Shown piece after piece: positions 15,671 to 20,843 of a DNA stretch of 20,843 nucleotides. The translations under genes were made by a program, and so were the position numbers. Within the stretch, counting starts at the first letter, position 1. Each line of letters starts with the position of its first letter. The notes under the pieces are model-generated. The model searched no databases and had not been told where the DNA came from. It saw only the letters and a list, made by a program, of their open reading frames with translations. Source of the DNA: a virus; IMG/VR virus record IMGVR_UViG_3300025168_000843, positions 1-20,843 of that record; one strand, written 5' to 3'.

Positions 15671-16017
15671 GAATCAATCCTCCTTCCTTCGACTTGCGCG
15701 GCTGTGTCAGCCATTGCGTGAATATCGCTCCAATCCATATCATGCCATTCTTCATTTGAAGAAGGCATACTCATTCCCGCTTCATCAATTGCATTGGCGG
15801 CTTTGTTGATAACATCATCTCGGTCACCGCGTAGTGGGTCGCCCCACACATCTTCGTTGACGGGTGTTTTAGCGCGAACAAATCCAGCACGCTTGAGAAA
15901 CAGTTCCGGTGTATTCATACTTTTACGCATGTTACTAAGTTCAGCATCCATAGACTCCATTTTGGTGATGAGGGCTTTCATCAACACCACGGCATCTGTG
16001 TCGTCGGACACGCTCAC
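15667..16017 (-). CDS. Small helical protein, unknown (116 aa)
   Basis: Starts at GTG (M)SVSDDTDAVVLMKALITK and continues with a helix MESMDAELSNMRKSMN that could form a coiled coil. The C-terminal part has MPSSNEEWHDMDWSDIHAMA, which resembles the closing piece of the protease-scaffold protein (LADMSWDDVHRLAGKA, end of the 7903-9312 gene). Both share an aromatic-acidic helix (D-x-x-D-(V/I)-H-x-(L/M)-A). The overlap with the previous gene is four bases (GTGA). The shared end peptide suggests that both proteins bind the same partner, possibly the capsid or portal. That similarity is visible in the sequence; its meaning is inference. Confidence 0.7.
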   Translation of the reverse strand: MSVSDDTDAVVLMKALITKMESMDAELSNMRKSMNTPELFLKRAGFVRAKTPVNEDVWGDPLRGDRDDVINKAANAIDEAGMSMPSSNEEWHDMDWSDIHAMADTAAQVEGRRIDS

Positions 16018-16370
16018 ACCTGTCCTTGTTTCTTGAAATGTCCACCGATTCTATCCGGGCCAATGTAACCCATAGGCCGGTCGCTTTTCGCGATAACACC
16101 TTGAGTGCTATTGAATTGCATGACAGGTGCGCCACCTGCGAATCGGTCATTGACACCGAGGATGCGGTCGTTTTGACCTGTCTGTGATTTGTAAATCGCG
16201 GTGACATCATCAGCGAGGTAATCTGCGGTTGCGTTGATACTGCGTAAGAACTGCTCGGCTGATACAAGGTCGTTGTTTGCGAGTGCAATTTTGAACTCGG
16301 ACATTGCTGATTCAAGTTTGCGCACCATCGGGTCCATCTTATTGAGAAGGTTGCTCATGCCGTAAGCCAT
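16014..16370 (-). CDS. Small head-region protein, unknown (118 aa)
   Basis: Follows the portal gene after 25 bases. It starts MAYGMSNLLNKMDPMVRKLE, continues as a long helix (SAEQFLRSINATADYLADDV), and ends in a Gly-rich basic tail (PDRIGGHFKKQGQV). The frame is open upstream of the ATG across the end of the portal gene, but no ATG, GTG or TTG is present there. ATG 16370 has no clear ribosome-binding site; ATG 16358 is an alternative. It contains the pattern MDPMVRKLESAM, a weak echo of the NPM head. Location suggests a portal-associated minor head factor. Family unknown. Confidence 0.65.
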   Translation of the reverse strand: MAYGMSNLLNKMDPMVRKLESAMSEFKIALANNDLVSAEQFLRSINATADYLADDVTAIYKSQTGQNDRILGVNDRFAGGAPVMQFNSTQGVIAKSDRPMGYIGPDRIGGHFKKQGQV

Positions 16371-16395
16371 GCCCGCGCCGCTCTTGAATGTATCG

Positions 16396-18252
16396 CTAAA
16401 ACCCGCTTTCTTTGTTCTTACTCGTAGGGTCTTGCGCGGCTTGAATACTATCGAGTGCTTGCTCTAAAGGAGTCTTGTCTTTTCCGCGTTGATTTTTCTT
16501 TGATGATGGCGCACCCGATTGGTGAGTTTCCGAACTGATAGGTGCTGGCCCATTGTCGCGTTGTCCAGTGCCTTCACCAAGACCAACTGCGCCGCCTTTC
16601 TCCATCATCATAATTTGACCGCCTCCCGGTGGTAGGGACGCTCCCCCAGCCGGTGGAGAAGCCCCTGCCCCCGGCGGCATCATCGCGCCCCCACCCTGTG
16701 GAGGTATCCCGCCGCCCCCCGGCGGCATAGGTGGAGGCATACCACCACCCGGTGGCATTCCACCCGGTGGCATTCCGCCCGGTGGCATTCCGCCACCTGC
16801 GGCATTAGGGTCTTGAGGTTGAGGTTCGGGTTTTGTGTAAGTGAATCGTATATCACTACCACCGTCTTCTGTCAATTCGGGCTGGAAACCAAGTTGTTGC
16901 ATACGCTGTGCGATGTTGACTTCTTGTTCATCGCGTCGTAGTCTTGTGATTTCATCCTCTTCTTCATTCGGATAAAGAGTCAAAGTCCAGTCTTCAACAC
17001 CCATTTGGTCAAGCATTCTCGGAAACAACTCGCGTGAATACAACTTCTGTCCCGACTCAACCGCGCGATTCGTGACAAGGATTTGCATTCCTTCGTTGTT
17101 CAATCCACCGGACTTACCGCTATCCATCATGAACACATTGGATACGCCATAGAAAGCCGCTATACGCATTCGGATTTCATCGCGAACTTGTGCATATTGC
17201 ATCTCATCAAGGCTATCCATGAAACGAACAAACTCGACCTTACCGCGCCCCGATGCTGATTCAACACCAACTTTCGGAATGTAGTGAGGGTCGCGCTCCA
17301 TTTTTTCTTCTGCTCCTTTCCAAAAAGCCGCTGTTGATTGAATGTTATCAGTAGTGATTGCGAGAACACCGCGTGGTATTCTTCTCTTTTGATATGCGAG
17401 GTAAATGTAATTGTCCATTGCCGTGAGTGATTGTGCTTGTCGCCACATACTGGCGACAGGTGAGCGACCATACAACTTCGATGGGTTGAACTTTGATGTG
17501 TGCAATACTTCTCCTTCAATGTAATACTGCGTCTTACCACTACCTGCTGTGTTAATGTAGTGAACATCTTGGAGAGGTAACCCACACCCATCCACATCAC
17601 ATTCGCTATGGTCGCCGTTGTGAGGATATGTTTTATCTCGATGTATTGGACACAGGAGGTATCGCCCTCCGCGCTTACCTGCTTTATCCGCAACAATACG
17701 CATGAAGGTTGGGTCACCGCGAACCAATTCTTTGACGCGGAAAAACTCAATTTCACCCGTCTTTGGGTCGAGGAAATATTCTTTGATGAGTAATAAGAAA
17801 GCATCATCAACAATATCTAAATCCCATTCAATCTCTTTCATCACTTCAATGAATGATTGGTCCATGCTGTTGCGCTCTTTCATTAGCCAACGCGGGTAAA
17901 TGATTTGGTCAGCGTCGGGGCTATCGAAGTCATCATTCCCGCATATTCGACATTCTTCAACAGTATCGTGTTGATATTCTTCATTACAGTTAGTGCATTT
18001 CTTGTGAAACTTCTTTTCCCAATAATACCCGCGACGAAAAATCTCTTGGCATAATGTGTTGATGGTTGTTCGGAGGATGATTGATTCTTGAACTGTTGCG
18101 TAAAGTGCCGGTATTGATACACCTTGAACGAGAACGGGTTCTTGAATACCCGTCTTCCACAACGGCATCATTGGTTCGGGTGTTGTTCGCCTACTGAATG
18201 GCTTCGTTAATCTTGATAAGAAACGCCCTACTAAGCCTTTTTCTTCTGCCAT
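16396..18252 (-). CDS. Portal protein with two zinc-binding insertions and Pro/Gly/Met-rich tail (618 aa)
   Basis: It forms the dodecameric DNA entry ring. The core reads as a typical portal: an N-terminal helix with YATVQESIILRTTINTLCQE, the WDLDIVDDAFLLLIKEYF wing region, RSPVASMWRQAQSLTAMDNY in the crown-stem region, and FYGVSNVFMMDSG near residue 370. Two unusual cysteine clusters lie within the wing: C86-x2-C89 with C101-x2-C104 (a zinc ribbon), and C201-x2-H204 with C218-x4-C223. Zinc ribbons in portals recall some archaeal virus portals. The C-terminal 150 residues are Pro/Gly/Met-rich repeats (GGMPP units) and a charged end, probably disordered. ATG start overlaps the previous stop (TAATG) after GGAGATGAT. 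Confidence 0.85.
   Translation of the reverse strand: MAEEKGLVGRFLSRLTKPFSRRTTPEPMMPLWKTGIQEPVLVQGVSIPALYATVQESIILRTTINTLCQEIFRRGYYWEKKFHKKCTNCNEEYQHDTVEECRICGNDDFDSPDADQIIYPRWLMKERNSMDQSFIEVMKEIEWDLDIVDDAFLLLIKEYFLDPKTGEIEFFRVKELVRGDPTFMRIVADKAGKRGGRYLLCPIHRDKTYPHNGDHSECDVDGCGLPLQDVHYINTAGSGKTQYYIEGEVLHTSKFNPSKLYGRSPVASMWRQAQSLTAMDNYIYLAYQKRRIPRGVLAITTDNIQSTAAFWKGAEEKMERDPHYIPKVGVESASGRGKVEFVRFMDSLDEMQYAQVRDEIRMRIAAFYGVSNVFMMDSGKSGGLNNEGMQILVTNRAVESGQKLYSRELFPRMLDQMGVEDWTLTLYPNEEEDEITRLRRDEQEVNIAQRMQQLGFQPELTEDGGSDIRFTYTKPEPQPQDPNAAGGGMPPGGMPPGGMPPGGGMPPPMPPGGGGIPPQGGGAMMPPGAGASPPAGGASLPPGGGQIMMMEKGGAVGLGEGTGQRDNGPAPISSETHQSGAPSSKKNQRGKDKTPLEQALDSIQAAQDPTSKNKESGF
16616..16802 (-). repeat. 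Low-complexity repeat coding Pro-Gly-Met-rich portal tail
   Basis: Repeated 15-base units such as cggtggcattccgcc on the plus strand (read as GGMPP) occur in tandem near 16752-16797 and continue as imperfect Gly/Pro-rich versions to about 16620. The segment is much richer in G and C than the surroundings. Such tracts commonly vary in length by slippage. Confidence 0.75.
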
Positions 18253-19643
18253 TACATCATCTCCACAAGTCGGTTCGCATCGTCAAGAAGACGAAGGGTT
18301 TCACCGTCCCGACTAAACATGGCACGAACTCCCACCTCATCAATGTTCCACTCCTTCAAGAGTTCTTCTCGCTTGTCGGGAACATCTTTCCAATTGAGCC
18401 ATTTAACAATGCGGTAAAGTTCATCGCGGCGTGATTTGATGATGTCAGTTTTACGACCGCGCATATCGAGTAGTTCAACGACTGCACCAGCCTGTCCTTT
18501 CTTCATGCGGAGATGTCGAGTAATACCTTTCATCAATTTACGCAAATCATTTTCACTGTAAAATTGTAGTCGGTGTTGTGTTCGTCTGCTGTTTTTATGA
18601 ATCTTCAAATCAGTTTGGAGAACGCCACAGCCAAGTGCTTTGTGCAACTGTTCGCAGTGTAACTTACCTCTTTCACCTGTCGCAATAAATCCCGCTCTTG
18701 GTTCAAGACGCTTGGTTATAGTGATGTATCCGTCAGCGTCGAGGAACCCAGCGGCGTAAGCCCACACATCTTTGAAAATCACACTGTTGTCGCGGACAAG
18801 ACCCCACCCAGCACCAATTTTCTCTATGTCATATTCGACACCATGCATCTTGAACAAAGAGGATAATTTTTGAGTTGTTAAATGAGTTGTTGCTTGCATA
18901 CTGTTGAAGACTTCTTTACTTGAAAGAGGGCCGCGCTCTTCAAGGATACTCGCGGCTTTCGCGAGGAAAATTGCATCGGTCTTTTTGATGTTGTCAATAG
19001 AATGAAGTGAGTTCCTCCACTCTTTCTTCGCATTCTTTTTGACTTGTTGAGCATCAACCCATAGTTGTCGCTGATTGTCGTCAAACTCACCTTCGATGAG
19101 AAGCAATTTGCTGATGGTATCGTTGGCTTTTTCCCATTGAACACACGCTCTTCTTAATGCATACTCGCGAGATATACCATGTTTGCGCAATGCTTGGAGG
19201 TCGCGGTCGCTAATGCCTAAATTGCGAACTGTTGCATCATGCTTACCAATCCACTCTATTGATTGTAAAGTTGCTTCAACTTCTTGTTTCTTTGCGATGC
19301 GTATAGCGTCGATGGCTTCGTCGATAGCATCACGCATACTTTTGTTAACACGACGCGCTAATCGTAAGTCTTTCACTAAGTCACCTGCGTTGCGACCAAA
19401 CATGCTGTTAAACCAGTCACCGTTAGGTCGGGAACGCTTGAGTTGTTGAGCAACTTGTTGAGCCATCTCTTTCTTCTCTTCTTCTTCTTCAATCTCGTTT
19501 GGTTTAGGTGGTGTTGGGTTTGCGTTCGCTGTTCCCTGTCCTTGTTGGATAGGTTTAGGTGCATCACCAAAAGACGCTCCTTGAATTGTATTTTTCAAAA
19601 TAGCATCTATGAATGCTGTTTCGTCGGACAAATCAATTTTCAA
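18252..19643 (-). CDS. Winged-helix plus LAGLIDADG-like protein next to the portal gene (463 aa)
   Basis: Residues 1-60 are low complexity (QGQGTANANPTPPKPNE, then an E-rich run). Residues 60-220 are helical and basic with LARRVNKSMRDAIDEAIDAI. A winged-helix-like segment follows (about 225-285: ILEERGPLSSKEVFNSM with AGWGLV at its end). Then comes a single LAGLIDADG-type motif at about 296-306 (YAAGFLDADGYI), followed by strand-helix blocks with GCGVLQTDLKIHKNSRRTQHR, typical of homing-endonuclease or WhiA-like domains that bind DNA. The start is TTG with GGTGA eight bases upstream, overlapping the previous gene. It may be a DNA-binding packaging or regulatory factor, or a homing endonuclease captured into the head cluster; the sequence cannot decide. 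No self-splicing intron or intein context is seen. Confidence 0.65.
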   Translation of the reverse strand: MKIDLSDETAFIDAILKNTIQGASFGDAPKPIQQGQGTANANPTPPKPNEIEEEEEKKEMAQQVAQQLKRSRPNGDWFNSMFGRNAGDLVKDLRLARRVNKSMRDAIDEAIDAIRIAKKQEVEATLQSIEWIGKHDATVRNLGISDRDLQALRKHGISREYALRRACVQWEKANDTISKLLLIEGEFDDNQRQLWVDAQQVKKNAKKEWRNSLHSIDNIKKTDAIFLAKAASILEERGPLSSKEVFNSMQATTHLTTQKLSSLFKMHGVEYDIEKIGAGWGLVRDNSVIFKDVWAYAAGFLDADGYITITKRLEPRAGFIATGERGKLHCEQLHKALGCGVLQTDLKIHKNSRRTQHRLQFYSENDLRKLMKGITRHLRMKKGQAGAVVELLDMRGRKTDIIKSRRDELYRIVKWLNWKDVPDKREELLKEWNIDEVGVRAMFSRDGETLRLLDDANRLVEMM

Positions 19644-19779
19644 CGCGGTTCACCTTTCTCTTATTCCAAGCCATTATTTGCGGACTACCATTTTTAACCC
19701 AACACTTTTTACAAAATCCAAAAGGATATAACTTATCTGCTGTGTAGCAACAAGTGTCATACACAACAGACTTTCCCAT
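19633..19779 (-). CDS. Small Cys-containing protein (48 aa)
   Basis: Found by translation of an apparently empty stretch. It begins MGKSVVYDTCCYTADKLYPF, with CKKC a little later (four Cys in CC and CxxC pairs, a zinc knuckle-like arrangement), then a basic end (AWNKRKVNRVEN). The ATG overlaps the TAA of the previous gene (TAATG), and the site GAGGTGG is nine bases upstream. The TGA end overlaps the TTG-started next gene, so the ORF fits the operon exactly. Function unknown; zinc binding is inferred. Confidence 0.7.
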   Translation of the reverse strand: MGKSVVYDTCCYTADKLYPFGFCKKCWVKNGSPQIMAWNKRKVNRVEN

Positions 19780-20456
19780 TAACAATTCCACCTCTTCAAA
19801 GACGCGCCTTTAGGAGTTAACTTACCACCCTTACTCGTTGCACCTTTCATTCCACCCATCCGCGCGCAAAAAGACTTTCTACGCTTGGCCGACTTACTAC
19901 CGGGCTTGAGTGAACTTGGTTTTTTGGTGACAGGAGGTTTGAGATTTGCACCTGTTTTGCGTTTAGCGGCGGCTCGACCCTTCGCGTTCAAGCCACCTTT
20001 CTTACTGTGCTTGTTTGGATTGTAACCATGAAACGGTTTGCTTTTCCTTTTTGCTTTGAGAATAGTTGTTGCTATTTCAAACGGTGAACAGCAATCACAA
20101 AATGACACGCTTTTCGCGATGTCTTCATCATTCATCATTGCTAATTCTTCTGCTGTTATTGGTTCGTGCATTATGTATTCGTAGTTCATCTTAACCACCG
20201 TAGGCTTACCACCCACACCTTGTTTCTTACTGCGCTTTCTTTTTGTAGCCGCGCGTTTTTGACCCGACGACATAGAGCCGCTGGTCTTTGGAGTCTTACT
20301 TGTGACTTTGACGGAGGGGCGGCACTTTGGATACCCCTTAGAAGACTTCTTGGCTTTGCTACGCCCACACGGAGGATGCTTGCCATCCTTACCTGTGCGC
20401 GATACATCCACCCACTTCTCCTTGAACCATCGGTTCAAGTTTTTCTCAACTGTCAT
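19779..20456 (-). CDS. Two-domain basic protein: DUF5872-like N-terminus, DUF6321-like C-terminus (225 aa)
   Basis: Residues 1-60 (MTVEKNLNRWFKEKWVDVSR, then HPPCGRSKAK and YPKCRPSV) resemble a marine virus domain that I recall as DUF5872. Residues 155-225 (GLNAKGRAAAKRKTG, then SKSAKRRKSFCARMGGM and the end SLKRWNC) resemble DUF6321-type short proteins of marine phages. Both are usually separate small proteins in my memory, so the fusion is notable. Residues 90-150 add an acidic helix with ITAEELAMMNDEDIA and a Cys cluster (FCDCC). The protein is very basic, rich in Lys, Arg, Ser and Gly, which suits DNA binding. Start overlaps the previous gene by ATGA. Domain names are from memory and function is unknown. 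Confidence 0.65.
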   Translation of the reverse strand: MTVEKNLNRWFKEKWVDVSRTGKDGKHPPCGRSKAKKSSKGYPKCRPSVKVTSKTPKTSGSMSSGQKRAATKRKRSKKQGVGGKPTVVKMNYEYIMHEPITAEELAMMNDEDIAKSVSFCDCCSPFEIATTILKAKRKSKPFHGYNPNKHSKKGGLNAKGRAAAKRKTGANLKPPVTKKPSSLKPGSKSAKRRKSFCARMGGMKGATSKGGKLTPKGASLKRWNC

Positions 20457-20617
20457 ACCACGCGCACCATCTTTTTCAAAGTAGTTTTTTGTTTATCCAT
20501 CAAAGCGTAGCATGGACATTTAGGAGATTTAGCAGAACATTGATTCCCTTGAACCATGCAAACGCAGGGTGTTTTCTTTGTTCCACCACAACAGCATTTG
20601 TCTTTTTTGAGTTTCAT
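20453..20617 (-). CDS. Small Cys-rich protein (54 aa)
   Basis: Direct translation gives a protein beginning MKLKKDKCCCGGTKKTPCVC that continues to a basic end (KKMVRVV). It has eight cysteines (C8, C9, C10, C18, C20, C27, C34 and C36), consistent with one or two zinc sites or a disulfide knot. The start overlaps the previous gene's stop in ATGA and its own stop overlaps the next start in ATGA, so it fits the operon to the base. A run of A in the upstream context leaves the ribosome-binding site weak; translational coupling probably compensates. Function unknown. Confidence 0.7.
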   Translation of the reverse strand: MKLKKDKCCCGGTKKTPCVCMVQGNQCSAKSPKCPCYALMDKQKTTLKKMVRVV

Positions 20618-20811
20618 TTTTTCTTCCCCTTTTTCTTACCTGCGCCTATTTTGCCTCGACAGACCTGCACAGCATACCCGTTCGCATACGCGCTTGGGTA
20701 AACTTTGAACTTACGCTTCGCCGCCGCTTTACCTTTAGGGCATAGTTTCTTCTCAAGGTAGCCAAAGGCCGCTTCGCCGCCTACGCATAAATCGCAATTA
20801 CAATTAGTCAA
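20614..20811 (-). CDS. Small Lys-rich 'PSAYAN' protein of marine viruses (65 aa)
   Basis: The start is TTG overlapping the upstream TGA (TTGA). Residues 1-12 contain a Cys cluster (CNCDLC), and the centre has KFKVYPSAYANGYAVQVC, a motif I recall from many small proteins of marine viruses and giant viruses. The C-terminus is a Lys-rich tail (KIGAGKKKGKKK). The basic tail suggests nucleic-acid or membrane contact; the true function is not known to me. It is the first complete gene in a run of three basic or Cys-rich small genes, which ends with the DUF5872/DUF6321-like gene. Confidence 0.7.
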   Translation of the reverse strand: MTNCNCDLCVGGEAAFGYLEKKLCPKGKAAAKRKFKVYPSAYANGYAVQVCRGKIGAGKKKGKKK

Positions 20812-20843
20812 TCTAACAACCCATCCATTATTTCATCTAAGTC
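20808..20843 (-). CDS. 3' end of an upstream gene
   Basis: The last eleven codons read DLDEIMDGLLD followed by TGA, overlapping the TTG start of the next gene. Only this acidic C-terminus lies in the window. By synteny it could belong to the packaging module, for example the terminase, but eleven residues cannot show that. Confidence 0.5.
   Translation of the reverse strand, partial: DLDEIMDGLLD

Noticed and set aside
16340-16400. Frameshift joining portal and the following small gene
   Set aside because: The second frame is open across the portal stop, but there is no slippery heptamer that I can recognise and the portal ends in a normal stop with a separate ATG 25 bases later.
18252-19643. 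Intein or group I intron carrying a homing endonuclease
   Set aside because: The LAGLIDADG-like domain is at the C-terminal side of a free-standing gene with its own start and stop overlapping neighbours; no extein halves or splice-site residues are visible.
1-20843. tRNA genes, terminator hairpins or promoters
   Set aside because: Genes abut throughout; no space larger than about 30 bases is left, and I saw no convincing cloverleaf, hairpin plus T-run or archaeal TATA/BRE box.

Overview
The window is a dense block of virion-structure genes from a tailed double-stranded DNA virus (Caudoviricetes, HK97-type capsid). Every gene I accept lies on the minus strand, and neighbours mostly overlap by 1-11 bases or sit less than 30 bases apart. 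I see no rRNA, tRNA, transposon, CRISPR array or intergenic promoter. A marine archaeal virus, for example one infecting Marine Group II Euryarchaeota (a 'magrovirus'-like genome), is the best guess. The support is strong GAGGTGAT-type ribosome-binding sites, frequent TTG/GTG starts, zinc ribbons in the portal and in small proteins, a head-tail adaptor and capsid protein that recall haloarchaeal and marine archaeal tailed viruses, and small Lys-rich proteins of kinds I recall from marine virus metagenomes. A bacterial host is not excluded.

In transcription order (right to left): the tail of an unknown gene at the right edge; three small Cys/Lys-rich proteins including a two-domain DUF5872/DUF6321-like protein (20811-19779); a 48-residue Cys-containing protein; a winged-helix plus LAGLIDADG-like protein (19643-18252); the portal with two zinc-binding insertions (18252-16396); three small proteins (16370-15311); a giant 1989-residue protein with a degenerate DNA-ligase-like C-terminal region (15299-9330); a prohead protease fused to an acidic scaffold-like region (9312-7903); the major capsid protein (7903-6755); a string of small head proteins including one with a HeH/LEM-like domain (6743-5150); an 'NPM-motif' protein (5150-4806); the head-tail adaptor (4802-3222); a Gln/Pro-rich NPM-motif protein; a small basic protein; a probable tail terminator (2567-2127); a large putative tail tube protein (2106-172); and a 50-residue Cys-rich NPM-motif protein at the left edge. 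The order portal, protease, capsid, adaptor, terminator, tube is the usual assembly order of a long-tailed virus. The large terminase is not in the window and is expected to the right; tail tape measure and fibres are expected to the left.

The most unusual signals are: (1) a by-eye scan found no GATC, AGCT, ACGT or CTAG and only one GTAC in 20.8 kb, while CATG, TCGA and TGCA are present; (2) a shared N-terminal peptide pattern (N/D)-P-M/F-x-x-x-W/x-x-(L/I/V)-(L/I)-K/E on otherwise unrelated small proteins and at a possible internal start of the scaffold; (3) a giant head-module protein carrying what looks like an inactivated ATP-dependent DNA ligase fold; and (4) a homing-endonuclease-type fold beside the portal. 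Four short genes (9-161, 5427-5591, 19633-19779, 20453-20617) were found by direct translation.
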